Of a DNA stretch of 64,000 bases, positions 9,571 to 18,897 are shown piece after piece. Position 1 is the stretch's first letter; every line of letters begins with the position of its first letter. The position numbers and the translations under genes are program-made. Source of the DNA: Gemmatimonadota bacterium (lineage in GTDB: Bacteria; Gemmatimonadota; Gemmatimonadetes; Gemmatimonadales; Gemmatimonadaceae). Location: NCBI GenBank assembly GCA_021324775.1, contig JAJPIM010000001.1, forward strand, positions 1 to 64,000, written 5' to 3'. The notes beneath the pieces were generated by a model. That model was not told where the DNA came from. It made no database searches and saw only the letters and a program-made list of their open reading frames with translations.

Positions 9571-10358
9571 GGTCGCCTCCGATATGGACTCACAATAGCT
9601 ATGTCACGATGCATCCCACCACGACGCACGTGATGCTTATTTCTAGGTACTCTTTGTCGTCACCGGGCGTGACATCCGCAGTTCACCCCAACCCATGCGG
9701 CCTTCGGTACCGACTCGGTTGGCCGACTACAGCCGCGCAAGAGCGGGTGGGAATCTCTAAATCAGACCCGCAGGCGCGAAAGCCGGCGCTAGTCGCTGCA
9801 AGCCATGCGACCAGTGACCGGCCACTGTCGTTGGTGCCACGATTATCTTGAGCGGTGACATTGACGCGCATGTGACCTCTCCCGCGGAGATTGGCTTTGC
9901 CTCTGGCCGGGCACCGTTCACGTGTGATTGTCCGCGTTGGCGAGAACACGGTAACCTCCTGGTATTGTACCGGACCACGCGCTACAGATATCGACCGGCC
10001 GCGCATGCTCCGGTGGCGCCGCAAGGATGTGGTCCTCTCGTGGTCGCGAATAGTGACTGGACACGCACGGGAGTGACTCACCGGGCAACGCAGTCACCGC
10101 CACACGGTCGACTCATTCCTCACGGTGCGCGATCGCATCACGTGCGATAGGCGCACGCGGGCTGCTGGTACCGGGCGGCCGGTTACATGCAGTATGACGC
10201 TGTTACATGCGTGCAGACGATGCACGCTGCGTGGCTGCTCCCATTGCGTCGAACAACTCCACCGGTACCACAACTAGACGCGACATCGCTCTAGCGAACA
10301 TGACCGCGGTCATTACTTTCATCTTCGCTTCCCCGCCCGTCCTCCCGGAGTGGCGCGC
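9571..10358. other. Long intergenic region, no gene seen
   Basis: About 790 bases between the divergent Rhs gene and the AraC-type regulator. The Rhs ribosome site (GGAGGCGACC before GTG) lies at its left edge and a GGAG 8 nt before the regulator ATG at its right edge. Short frames exist on both strands without protein-like content. It must hold at least two outward promoters; no repeat or RNA gene was recognised. Confidence 0.5.
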
Positions 10359-11309
10359 ATGGACTGTGGTCCCGACACTGGCGCGACGAGGGGAAAGTCC
10401 CGACTGTGGCCGACCGGAACTGCCGCCAAGCATGAGATCGTGGCGGCAGCGCGATCGGCCGAGGCACGCCAACACATCACGAGCGCGCTCCGCGGTGTCG
10501 CTCAGGTCCGATTCCTTCCGTCTCTCGCGACGCGAGATAGTTCGCGCGATTCCGAGACCCCCTTACTCGGATTGCTCTACTTGGACAGCCACGACCCGCT
10601 GGCCGATGCTCAGGAATGGGTGGCCACCGTATACCCGTTCCGCGCGCAGTGGCCCGGCGTCCCGGTCGTCGCGTACGCCCACTACTCAATCGACACGATG
10701 CGCCAGTGCTTCGATGCCGGCCACGCCGGCGTCAGCGATCTCGTCGTCCGGGGCTCGCGTGACTTGGCGGGGGTTGTCAGGCCGATCGTCGAGCGCCGAT
10801 CGGCGCATCCAATGATCCGCGCCATTATCAGAGAGGTCCTGCACGTGCGAGGCCCCCTTGGCGTCGATGCGCTCGGGATCCTCTGCTTCGCACTGGAACA
10901 CGTGCGGGAGCGCCTGAGCGTCGCCGCACTGGCAGCCGGCGTCGGCGTGTGCCGACGGACGGTGACTAACCATCTCGCCCAGGCGGGACTGGATTCACCC
11001 GAGCGCTTTCTTATGTGGGTGCGGATCCTCGTACTGGCGTGGCTCTTACGGGACGAGACGTACTCCATCAATCGGGCCATGCAGGTCCTCGGGTTCGACT
11101 CGCCTATACCGCTCCGGCACTTGGTCGCACGATACCTCGGGTACTCGTGCGAGGGACTGCGCGACTCAGCTGGCGTAGCCCACGTCGTGCAGGCGATGGA
11201 CCGCAGCGCCGCGATCACACGCGGTGCACCGGGTGCCCGCTCAGACACTGGGTTGCCCGCTGAGTCACTACTCCGTGACGGCGCGGACGGCATAATAGGG
11301 CGACCGTAA
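10359..11309 (+). CDS. AraC-type transcriptional regulator with receiver-like N-terminus
   Basis: 316 aa. ATG at 10359 is preferred over the in-frame GTG at 10350 because GGAG lies 8 nt before it. Residues ~30-155 resemble a response-regulator-like fold (LLGLLYLDSHDPL, GVPVVAYAHYS, GVSDLVVRGSRDL), although no clear phosphoacceptor Asp box is visible. Residues ~190-275 form two helix-turn-helix units typical of AraC (LSVAALAAGVGVCRRTVTNH, then INRAMQVLGFDSPIPLRHLV). It is the first gene before the secretion operon on the same strand and may control it; that is inference. Confidence 0.75.
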   Translation: MDCGPDTGATRGKSRLWPTGTAAKHEIVAAARSAEARQHITSALRGVAQVRFLPSLATRDSSRDSETPLLGLLYLDSHDPLADAQEWVATVYPFRAQWPGVPVVAYAHYSIDTMRQCFDAGHAGVSDLVVRGSRDLAGVVRPIVERRSAHPMIRAIIREVLHVRGPLGVDALGILCFALEHVRERLSVAALAAGVGVCRRTVTNHLAQAGLDSPERFLMWVRILVLAWLLRDETYSINRAMQVLGFDSPIPLRHLVARYLGYSCEGLRDSAGVAHVVQAMDRSAAITRGAPGARSDTGLPAESLLRDGADGIIGRP

Positions 11310-11395
11310 TTCAGGGCCGCGGGGGAGCGTCTCACTCGGCCCCGTAGCGGCACAACTTGCCAGGGCCGCAGTGAGCGGCCGGGGATTCGTCACCC

Positions 11396-12919
11396 GTGTC
11401 CGTCACCATGCCCGCTTCCCGTGCGGCCGTCGGCACCATAGAGCTTGCCGAAGGGCTCACGCGCGAGTACCTGCTTCACCACCGACTGTGCCCCGTCGAG
11501 CGAGGTGCCAGCGGCGACCTCCGAATCGCGGCGGCACCGGATGCGCTTCTCGAGGATGCGATCCCCGATCTCGAGCGGGCCTATCAGTGCTCCGTAGTGC
11601 CGATGCTAGTCTCAGATGCAGACGTGGTGCGCCTGATCGAACGACTGGTCGCCCACGCGGACCATGAGGCCGCGTCGATCGAGCTCGCCCGAGTCACTGC
11701 CAACGGGGACGTCGACGACCGAACAGCCGACATCCGCGATCTGGCCAACCAACCTCCTGTCGTCCGCTATGTAAATCTCCTCGTCCGCGATGCCTACGAC
11801 GCCGGCGCGAGTGACATCCACTTGGAAGCCACGAAAGACGGCCTCCTTGCCCGTCTCCGGCTGGATGGTGTGCTGAATCCGACCCCGGAACCGCCGCCAA
11901 GCCTCGCCCACGCTGTCATATCACGTCTCAAGCTCCTGGCAGAACTCGACATCGCCGAGCGGCGGCGCCCACAGGACGGTCGCATCCGCGTCCGGCTCGA
12001 AGCCCGCGAGCTCGACCTCCGAGTCTCGACCGTCCCGACGCTGTTCGGCGAGAGCGTCGTTCTCCGGCTTCTCGATCGCGGCGGCCGCCCGGTCAGCCTC
12101 GGCGAGCTCGGGATGCCCGGCGGCATCTACGAGGGCATGACTCGGTTGGCCACCCGCACGCACGGGATGGTCCTTGTCACCGGTCCAACCGGGAGCGGCA
12201 AGACCACGACGCTCTACTCCGCCCTCCAACAGCGTGATACCGCAGCCGAGAAGATCCTCACCGTCGAGGACCCGGTCGAGTACGAGTTGCCGGGCATCAC
12301 CCAAGTCCCCGTCCACCGCCAAGCCGGCGTCACCTTCGCCGCAGCCCTCCGCTCCATCCTCCGCCAAGACCCCGATGTCGTCATGCTCGGCGAAATGCGC
12401 GATCCTGAGACAGCGGAGGTCGCCGTCCAAGCCGCCATGACCGGCCACCTCGTGCTCTCCACGCTGCACACCAATGACGCCGTGAGCGCGGTCCCCCGCC
12501 TAATCGACCTGGGCGTCCCTCCCTACCTCCTCGCCGCCACACTCGAGGGCGTCCTCGCCCAACGACTGGTCCGCGTGACGTGCGACGCATGCCGCATGAC
12601 GTACCAACCAAATCCGGCACAGGTCGCGGCACTGTGGGCCACCAGCGATACCGAGAGCGATGACCTACAAGTCGACTTTTCCAAGGGCGCCGGATGCGCA
12701 GCCTGTCGCCAGACCGGCTTCCGCGGTCGCGTCGGCCTGTTCGAGCTCGCCGTCGTCACCGAGGCGTTCAGAGATGCGATCACACGCGGCGCCCCGCGCT
12801 CGGAACTCCGCGAAATCGCCGCCCGGGATGGCACACGACCGCTCGCCGCCGACGGCTGGTCCAAGGTCGTCGCCGGCGTCACGACTATCGAGGAGGTCCT
12901 CCGTGTCGCTCAGCACTAG
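11396..12919 (+). CDS. gspE: Type II secretion ATPase GspE
   Basis: 507 aa. This cytoplasmic hexameric ATPase powers pseudopilus assembly. An N-terminal MshEN-like region is followed by ASDIHLEA at ~138, Walker A GPTGSGKTT at 263-271, Asp box DPVEYELPG, Walker B PDVVMLGEMRD at ~336, and the His box STLHTNDA at ~365. Two CxxC pairs (CDAC at 396, CAAC at 434) form the zinc-binding domain typical of GspE. GTG start at 11396; an ATG four codons later is possible. First gene of the operon; its 3' end overlaps gspG by 17 nt. Confidence 0.95.
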   Translation: MSVTMPASRAAVGTIELAEGLTREYLLHHRLCPVERGASGDLRIAAAPDALLEDAIPDLERAYQCSVVPMLVSDADVVRLIERLVAHADHEAASIELARVTANGDVDDRTADIRDLANQPPVVRYVNLLVRDAYDAGASDIHLEATKDGLLARLRLDGVLNPTPEPPPSLAHAVISRLKLLAELDIAERRRPQDGRIRVRLEARELDLRVSTVPTLFGESVVLRLLDRGGRPVSLGELGMPGGIYEGMTRLATRTHGMVLVTGPTGSGKTTTLYSALQQRDTAAEKILTVEDPVEYELPGITQVPVHRQAGVTFAAALRSILRQDPDVVMLGEMRDPETAEVAVQAAMTGHLVLSTLHTNDAVSAVPRLIDLGVPPYLLAATLEGVLAQRLVRVTCDACRMTYQPNPAQVAALWATSDTESDDLQVDFSKGAGCAACRQTGFRGRVGLFELAVVTEAFRDAITRGAPRSELREIAARDGTRPLAADGWSKVVAGVTTIEEVLRVAQH

Positions 12920-13373
12920 CCATGGCCGCCGTCGTCACGCCACGGCTGGCTTTACGCTCATCGAGCTCTTGGTCGTGATCGCCATCATCGCGGTCCTCGC
13001 CTCCGTCGTCGCACCCGCGGTGTTCCGCAACGTGGGCGACGCCAAGCAGGCGGCCGCCCATAGCCAGATCGAACTCTTCTCCACCGCCCTCAACCAGTAC
13101 CGCCTCGACAATGACACCTATCCCACCACCGACCAGGGTCTGACCGCGCTCCGCACGATGCCGTCGGACGGCGATCCGCCACGCAATTGGCGCGGCCCCT
13201 ATCTCTCGCGCGTCGTGCCCCTCGACCCCTGGGGGCGGCCATACATCTACTCCTCCCCCGGCACCGAGAACCCGCAAACCTACGATCTCTATACGCTAGG
13301 CCGCGATGGCAAACCGGGAGGCGACGGCGATGACGCCGACGTGACCTCCTGGGGCGGCCCGGTCCACCCGTAG
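12903..13373 (+). CDS. gspG: Major pseudopilin GspG
   Basis: 156 aa. The GTG start at 12903 lies inside gspE, preceded by GAGGAGGTCC. It has a short positively charged leader, then the type IV prepilin site G/FTLIELLVVIAIIAV with Glu5, a hydrophobic helix, and the GspG C-terminal signature YPTTDQGL, PWGRPYIY, YDLYTLGRDGKPGGDGDD..W, which includes the calcium-binding region. It forms the pseudopilus shaft. No prepilin peptidase gene is in the window, so processing must be supplied from elsewhere. Confidence 0.95.
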   Translation: MSLSTSHGRRRHATAGFTLIELLVVIAIIAVLASVVAPAVFRNVGDAKQAAAHSQIELFSTALNQYRLDNDTYPTTDQGLTALRTMPSDGDPPRNWRGPYLSRVVPLDPWGRPYIYSSPGTENPQTYDLYTLGRDGKPGGDGDDADVTSWGGPVHP

Positions 13374-13393
13374 TCCGCCTCCGGCACAACACC

Positions 13394-14614
13394 GTGTCCT
13401 CCTCGGTCGGTCCGCGCACGTCACCCGAATCCACGTACCGCTATCGGGCGGCACGAGCCGACGGCACGATCGACCTCGGCACGGTGCGAGCCGCGAGCCC
13501 GGAAGCCGCGAACGCTCTCGTCGCCAATCGCGGCGACTGGGTCCTTGATGTCCGCCCCGAACGGCTCGGCTGGGCGCGCCCCCGCAGCCTCTCAGCCGCT
13601 GACCTCGGACTCGGTCTCCGCCTGCTCGCATCGCTCATCGAGTCCGGCCTCCCCATCGCCCGCGCGCTCGGCACTCTACAGGACGTCGCGCCTGACAGTT
13701 GGCGCCCATCGCTCCCCACAATCCGCGACGGGGTTCACCGCGGCGAGTCGCTCGCCACGGCGCTCTCTGTCGCCCCGATCGCGCTGCCACCCGTGGTGAT
13801 CGGCATCATCCGCGCCGGCGAGGCCGGCAGCGGCCTCGCTCAGAGTGTCCGCCGAGCCGCCACGCTCATGGAGTCGGCCGCCGCGACCCGGGCCTCGATC
13901 CGCGCCGCGCTCGCATACCCGCTCATTCTTTCCGTGGCCGGCGCCGGCGCGGTCGTGTTGCTGGTCGGTGTCGTGCTGCCACGGTTCGCGGCCATCCTCA
14001 ACGATTTGGGCCAAGCGCTGCCGCCGACGACGCAGGTCGTGCTCTCGGCCGCGCAACTCTTCCGCGCAGCAGCCATCCCTGGAGTGCTCGTGGTGATCGT
14101 GGCTACGGTGCTGTTCCGCGCGTGGTCCACAAGTTCCGGCGGCCGCCCCCATTGGCACGCATGGCTTCTCGCCTCACCCATCCTCGGCCGCATACGCCGC
14201 TCGAGCGCCACCTCGCGATATGCGCACGCACTGTCAGCACTTCTCGAAAGCGGCGTGCCCGCCGGTATCGCGCTCCGCTCCGCCGCGGATGCCGCCGGCG
14301 ATGCAACGGTCGGCGCTCGCCTCCTTCGAGCCCGCGACCGGGTCGTGCATGGTGAATCGATTGCCGCCGCGCTCACCGCGGAGGACGCGAGCACGCCGAC
14401 CACGATTCGCCTCGTGCGCGCGGGAGAGGAGAGCGGACGGTTGGCTGAGCTCCTCGCCCATGCAGCAACGATCGAGCAGGAGCGCGCCGAGCGGAGCGTG
14501 AAGAATGCGGTGCGCTTGCTGGAACCGGCTCTCATTCTCGCGTTCGGCGGCCTGGTAGCCTTTGTTGCCGCCGCGCTACTGCAGGCTGTCTACAGCGTGC
14601 GGCCCGGCATATGA
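13394..14614 (+). CDS. gspF: Type II secretion inner-membrane platform protein GspF
   Basis: 406 aa with two T2SSF domains (about residues 70-190 and 270-395). Each carries the family pattern of a helix with RLLASLIESGLPI or HALSALLESGVPA, then a GES box (HRGESLATAL, HGESIAAAL) and GEAGSGL / GEESGRL. Membrane segments lie near 170-195, 220-240 and 375-400. It anchors the GspE ATPase and the pseudopilus base. Its 3' end overlaps gspH by 4 nt (ATGA). Confidence 0.95.
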   Translation: MSSSVGPRTSPESTYRYRAARADGTIDLGTVRAASPEAANALVANRGDWVLDVRPERLGWARPRSLSAADLGLGLRLLASLIESGLPIARALGTLQDVAPDSWRPSLPTIRDGVHRGESLATALSVAPIALPPVVIGIIRAGEAGSGLAQSVRRAATLMESAAATRASIRAALAYPLILSVAGAGAVVLLVGVVLPRFAAILNDLGQALPPTTQVVLSAAQLFRAAAIPGVLVVIVATVLFRAWSTSSGGRPHWHAWLLASPILGRIRRSSATSRYAHALSALLESGVPAGIALRSAADAAGDATVGARLLRARDRVVHGESIAAALTAEDASTPTTIRLVRAGEESGRLAELLAHAATIEQERAERSVKNAVRLLEPALILAFGGLVAFVAAALLQAVYSVRPGI

Positions 14615-14967
14615 GCGACCGGCTGCTCCTCGAGAGGGCTCGGGGACTCCGTCGCGGCGTCACGCTCGTCGAGCTCCTGGTGGTGCTGGCGATCATGACG
14701 GTCATGGCTGCCGTGGTCGGTCTCGCGGCGCCACCAATTCGACACGTTGACCCCGACGTCGCCACGACGCGCGTGGCCGCAGCCCGGCGAGTTGCGCTGT
14801 CATCCGGTCAGCCGGTGAGCATCACGGTGGTTTCACGGGAGCGTCCGTACTCTGTGACGGCGTACCCGGATGGCGCCGTCGTCGCGGACTCCGCACTAGC
14901 CGTGGATCGCCTGGCCGGTGTGTTCGATCATCGCGTCGTGACTGCGGGCACACCCAGTGCACCGTAG
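14611..14967 (+). CDS. gspH: Minor pseudopilin GspH
   Basis: 118 aa. Basic leader, then G/VTLVELLVVLAIMTVMAAVV. The prepilin cleavage Gly and Glu5 are present, but the usual Phe at +1 is Val. It is short for the family, with a small C-terminal globular part. Assigned to GspH by position between gspF and gspI and by the prepilin motif. It is probably part of the pseudopilus tip. It overlaps gspI by ~11 nt. Confidence 0.8.
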   Translation: MSDRLLLERARGLRRGVTLVELLVVLAIMTVMAAVVGLAAPPIRHVDPDVATTRVAAARRVALSSGQPVSITVVSRERPYSVTAYPDGAVVADSALAVDRLAGVFDHRVVTAGTPSAP

Positions 14968-15376
14968 TCCCGTGAGACTCATCGCGCGCCGCGGAGGAAG
15001 GCGGAAACGCCGAGTGGCTGCTGCACTCCTGGAAGTGATGGTCGCGCTCACGATCCTGACCGTCGCGGGAACGTGGGCCGTCGCCATGGCGAACCAATCA
15101 GCGGATGCGATCCGCCGGGTACGCGAAGCCGACGCGGAAACACGCCGGGCGAGTGGCTTCCTCGATGCGGTCGCCCTTTGGCCTCGCGAGGACCTCGATC
15201 GCCACTTGGGCGACCACCGCGAGGGCGGATGGGTCCTGACAGTCGAACGGCCTGCCCTGTCGCTCTATACTATAGTACTGAGCACGGCCCCGGATACCGC
15301 GGCCGGCCGGCCGCTCGGCAGGGTATTGCTGAGCACAGCGTTGTTCCGGCCTGAGGCACCCGATGCCTCGCACTGA
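14957..15376 (+). CDS. gspI: Minor pseudopilin GspI
   Basis: 139 aa. It has a strongly basic leader (RRGGRRKRR) and a degenerate prepilin site AAALLEVMVALTILTVAG, with Glu5 kept. The GTG at 14957 overlaps the gspH stop; a second in-frame GTG at 14972 also fits. Order in the operon and the LEVMVAL signature support GspI, a tip-complex subunit. It overlaps gspJ by 14 nt. Confidence 0.85.
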   Translation: MHRSPVRLIARRGGRRKRRVAAALLEVMVALTILTVAGTWAVAMANQSADAIRRVREADAETRRASGFLDAVALWPREDLDRHLGDHREGGWVLTVERPALSLYTIVLSTAPDTAAGRPLGRVLLSTALFRPEAPDASH

Positions 15377-15935
15377 CCGGGAGAGCCGGCGGTCTGGCTT
15401 CACGCTGGTCGAGCTCATGGTCGCGCTCGTCATCGGCGCGATGGTCCTCATCGGCGCCCGCCTGATGATGGAGGCGCTCTCCGATGCCACGCACCGGACG
15501 ATCGCTGCAGCGCGCGCGGCCGACCGCACCGCAAACGCCGACGAGTTCTTGCGCACGCTGTTCGCTCGCCTCGAGATCGGCACGGCTGCTGACCAGCCGT
15601 TCGGCGGTAACCCCAACTCCGTCCACTTCACGACATGGTGCGACAGTCCCGGCGGATGGCTGGAGCGCTGCGAGGCGGTCGTCGCTCTCGAAGCCCATGG
15701 GGACACGAATTGCCTGGTCGCCCACCTCAATCCTCATGACCCTCACGGCGACATCGGCCCCCGCACGATACGCGTGGCCACCGGTTTCCGCGTCGGTGCA
15801 CTCCGTTACCTCAATGATCCCAGAGCCGGTGGCCAGTGGTTCGTACAATGGGGTGATGGGATCGTCGCGCCCCTGGCGATCGGCGTGGTGCTTGATGGTG
15901 ACACGAGCATCGTCCGCATCGGGGAGCGCGGTTAG
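15363..15935 (+). CDS. gspJ: Minor pseudopilin GspJ
   Basis: 190 aa. Canonical prepilin motif G/FTLVELMVALVIGAMVL after a basic leader, with a larger globular part as usual for GspJ. It has two cysteines in the central part (TTWCDS, ERCEAVV) that could form a disulfide. It follows gspI with overlap and sits 2 nt before gspK, completing the H-I-J-K minor pseudopilin set. Confidence 0.88.
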   Translation: MPRTDRESRRSGFTLVELMVALVIGAMVLIGARLMMEALSDATHRTIAAARAADRTANADEFLRTLFARLEIGTAADQPFGGNPNSVHFTTWCDSPGGWLERCEAVVALEAHGDTNCLVAHLNPHDPHGDIGPRTIRVATGFRVGALRYLNDPRAGGQWFVQWGDGIVAPLAIGVVLDGDTSIVRIGERG

Positions 15936-15937
15936 CC

Positions 15938-16891
15938 ATGCGCCACGAGACCCAAGGTGCACGCACCGGGTTCGCATTGATCGCCGTGCTCTGGATTCTC
16001 GTCGGCGTGAGCGCCCTGGCACTCGTGATGAACCTTGCGGGCCGAGATGCGCTCTCCTCCGCGCAGAACCGCCTCAGTGGGGCACGCGCCCGATGGCGTG
16101 CCGAAGCCTGCCTGGAGAGAGTGCGCGCGGCGGCCACCGAAGCGCTTGCCGGCCACGCCACTTGGATGCAGGAAGCCACGACGTGGGAAACACTCGACCG
16201 GGCCGTACTGGCGTCCCCGTATGTCGTGGACGCGCACTGCGACGTTACCGTCAACGCACCAGGTGTGGCACTCGACATCAATGCCGCGGACCTCGCCGCA
16301 TTCGATGCCTTGTTCGTCGCTGCCGGCCTGCCTGCCACGACCGCCGATTCGCTCGGTCGCGCGATCATCGAATGGCGCGGCGACGATACCTCGCGCATCG
16401 GACGCGCGACGGCACGCGCCTGGTACGACACGGCACATCGGATCCCACCCCGCTTTGGCCAATTCGCAGACCTGCGAGAGGTCCGCCGCGTTCGCGGATT
16501 CGAAGCGGCACGGGCGATCGTCCCTGGCCTCGACAGCCTTCTTACCACCGAACCGGGCCGGATCAATCCGGCCCGCGCGCCAGCGATCGTCCTGGCCTCA
16601 CTCCCAGGCATGACACCGCCGCTCATCGCGCGCATCGTGGCGCTTCGAAGCCTGGGTGCACGGGTCACGGATCTCTCGACGATCGCAGCAGGGATGGCAC
16701 CCGACGTCCAGGACTCACTCACGAGTCACTATCTGGCGTTGCGGTCGATGGTCGCAGGCCAGACCGACGCCTGGATCGTCACGGCCCGGGCGACCGAAGG
16801 CGCTGCACCAACCATCACAGCCACTACCGAGGTGCGTCTCGTCCACGCCGGAACCCGCGCCGCCATCGTCCGCCGCCGGACCTGGCAGTGA
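15938..16891 (+). CDS. gspK: Minor pseudopilin GspK
   Basis: 317 aa. Prepilin-like G/FALIAVLWILVGVSALAL lacks Glu5, as expected for GspK, which caps the pseudopilus tip. The large globular domain contains helix-hairpin-helix-like segments (LDINAADLAAFDALF, GRINPARAPAIVLASLPGM, VRRVRGF) seen in the family. Its stop overlaps the gspL GTG start by 4 nt. Confidence 0.92.
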   Translation: MRHETQGARTGFALIAVLWILVGVSALALVMNLAGRDALSSAQNRLSGARARWRAEACLERVRAAATEALAGHATWMQEATTWETLDRAVLASPYVVDAHCDVTVNAPGVALDINAADLAAFDALFVAAGLPATTADSLGRAIIEWRGDDTSRIGRATARAWYDTAHRIPPRFGQFADLREVRRVRGFEAARAIVPGLDSLLTTEPGRINPARAPAIVLASLPGMTPPLIARIVALRSLGARVTDLSTIAAGMAPDVQDSLTSHYLALRSMVAGQTDAWIVTARATEGAAPTITATTEVRLVHAGTRAAIVRRRTWQ

Positions 16892-18183
16892 ACGCGCCCG
16901 CTCTTCCCTTCCCCGCGCTTCGCCTCCGGATCGGCGTGGACCTCGGACGGACCGCCGACGGCATGATCGCTGTCCACGCAGTCGCTCTGCGCGGCACCCG
17001 CGTGCGCTGGCACGCGGAGCAAATGCTCTCGCCCGACGAGCCGCTCAGCCGATCGCTTGGCGTCTTTCTCTCCGGCCTGCCCGGCAATCGTGCGTGGCTG
17101 CCCAGGCATGTCGCTGTCGCCCTGGGCCCGTCGTTCGTCCAGCTCAAACGACTCCCCGGACTCCCTCCACTCACCGACCCGCGAGAGCTCGGTGCAGCCG
17201 TCCGCAGCAATGCCGCGCGGTTCTTTCTGAGAAACGGTGTGCCATTGGCCACGAGCATGCTGCGCGTCGATGGCCCGGGCGTCGCGTGGGGTGCCGCGAT
17301 CGAGCGACCCATCCTGGACGAGATCGCCGCGGCGTGTCGCTCCGCCGGCCTTCGGCTCACCACCGTCGTCCCCACCGGAGCAGTCTTGGGCGCCATCACC
17401 ATCGGCTACGCGATCGGCGACGCAGATGATGTCTCGACCACGGTAGCATGGCAGGACGGCGCCAACCGATACGGGTTTACCTACCTGCATGGGCAGCTCG
17501 TCGCGAGCCAGCGGTCGCCACGCGCCATCAGCACTCACACGGACTCTGTCGCGCTGACCAGCACTCGGCTCGCACACTCTGTCGGCAGGGCATACGCCGG
17601 CGCGTATGGCGCCGCCATTTCGTGGCGCGGCGAACCGGTCGCCTGGCTCCCGGCATACGACCCGGCACTGCCCGCGAACCGCCGGGCACGCATCCGTGCC
17701 TGGAGCGTCCTCGTGATCGCACTCGTCGCGGCGCTCGCGACCCCCGGCCTCTCGGCTACGCTCAGTGCTCGCCGGGCGGCGGCCCACGTGCGCGCCGCTG
17801 CAGTCCATTGGCGCACTGCGTTGGCCACGCGGGACTCGCTTGCCCGCACGACGGCCGCACTTGCTCAAGTCACCCAGTTTGCGGCAACCAGACGACCGGC
17901 CACGTTCACGCTGCGGGCACTGACGAACGCCCTGCCCCGGGGAAGCGCACTGCTCGCGCTGCAGATCGACTCGGCCGGAGGCACGCTCGTAGCGCTCGCG
18001 CCGAAGACCGCCGCCCTTGTGACCGCCCTCGCGGCTGACCCTTTCCTCGGAAACGTCGAGGTCGTGGGCCCAGTCACCCGGGAGAGCGTACCCGGGACTC
18101 CAGTCAGCGGCTCGCCCACTCCCCCACCTCGCGAAATCGAGCGAGTGACCGTGCGGTTCCGGTTCGCGAAGGCATCTCCATGA
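16888..18183 (+). CDS. gspL: GspL/PilM-like assembly protein
   Basis: 431 aa from the GTG at 16888 that overlaps the gspK stop (GTGA). The N-terminal cytoplasmic actin-like part contains GVDLGRTADGMIAVHAVAL, and a single membrane helix lies near residues 272-290 (VLVIALVAALATPGL). A PilN-like periplasmic region follows (FTLRALTNALPRGSALLALQ). This fused PilM+PilN architecture matches GspL, which links the GspE ATPase to the membrane. It overlaps gspM by 4 nt. Confidence 0.82.
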   Translation: MNAPALPFPALRLRIGVDLGRTADGMIAVHAVALRGTRVRWHAEQMLSPDEPLSRSLGVFLSGLPGNRAWLPRHVAVALGPSFVQLKRLPGLPPLTDPRELGAAVRSNAARFFLRNGVPLATSMLRVDGPGVAWGAAIERPILDEIAAACRSAGLRLTTVVPTGAVLGAITIGYAIGDADDVSTTVAWQDGANRYGFTYLHGQLVASQRSPRAISTHTDSVALTSTRLAHSVGRAYAGAYGAAISWRGEPVAWLPAYDPALPANRRARIRAWSVLVIALVAALATPGLSATLSARRAAAHVRAAAVHWRTALATRDSLARTTAALAQVTQFAATRRPATFTLRALTNALPRGSALLALQIDSAGGTLVALAPKTAALVTALAADPFLGNVEVVGPVTRESVPGTPVSGSPTPPPREIERVTVRFRFAKASP

Positions 18184-18857
18184 TCCGTCTTTCCGATCGC
18201 GATCGTCGCACATTGATGTTTGGGACGATGGCCATTGCCGCCCTTCTCCTGCTGACCAAAGGCGTGCCGGCGTGGCACGCATGGCAGCGCGATGCCGAGG
18301 CCAGCGCAATCGAATTCGCCGCGGATGCGGTGCGGTCCGATGCGGCGATCGCCACGTACCCCCTGCTGCACGACTCGCTTCGCGTCCGATCCGCCCGTTT
18401 GCTGTCGCTCGACTCGACAATCGTCACTGGCCCAGATCCAGCGTCCGCCGCAGCATCGCTCGCTACCATCGTGTCCGACGCGGCTTCCGACGCGGGCGTC
18501 AAGTTGGGAGCGGTACAACCGCGCGTGGACAGCGAGCCGCATTCACTCGGTGCCAACCGTGCCCCGTCACACCAGGTCTTCGCACACGTGTCGGTCCGTG
18601 GTGACGCCATCGGGGACGTCGTGGCGCTGACGCAGTTTCTGGCGGATCTCGAGCACGGTCCCGTGCTGCTCGCCGTCCGCGCCCTCTCCATCACGCAACC
18701 CGAGCCCGCGGCGCCCAGCAGCCGGATGGAGACGTTGCACGCGGACTTCACCGTCGTGGGCCTCGCGCGTGCCGCCGAGTTGAAGACCCATCGCGACAGC
18801 GGCCAGAAGACGATGACGCCGGATCCACTGTCGCAATCGCGACCACATTCGGACTGA
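18180..18857 (+). CDS. gspM: GspM-like assembly protein
   Basis: 225 aa. One N-terminal membrane helix (LMFGTMAIAALLLLTKGVPA) is followed by a periplasmic domain resembling the GspM-b/PilO type (LATIVSDAASDAGVKLGAVQ, ALTQFLADLEHGPVLLAVRA, then LHADFTVVGLAR). It pairs with GspL in the inner-membrane platform. The assignment rests on topology, these PilO-like features and its place after gspL. Confidence 0.8.
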   Translation: MIRLSDRDRRTLMFGTMAIAALLLLTKGVPAWHAWQRDAEASAIEFAADAVRSDAAIATYPLLHDSLRVRSARLLSLDSTIVTGPDPASAAASLATIVSDAASDAGVKLGAVQPRVDSEPHSLGANRAPSHQVFAHVSVRGDAIGDVVALTQFLADLEHGPVLLAVRALSITQPEPAAPSSRMETLHADFTVVGLARAAELKTHRDSGQKTMTPDPLSQSRPHSD

Positions 18858-18897
18858 TGACCCGCCAACCTGTGCGACCTTCCGGACGGAGCCACAT

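Noticed and set aside
15484-18183. A plus-strand 899-codon open frame across gspJ, gspK and gspL
   Set aside because: Only its last 431 codons (from 16888) are protein-like (GspL); the rest is out-of-frame reading of gspJ and gspK.
16729-18420. Long minus-strand open frame opposite gspK/gspL/gspM
   Set aside because: High-GC shadow with Arg/Gly-rich composition and no motif; the plus strand carries the recognised genes.
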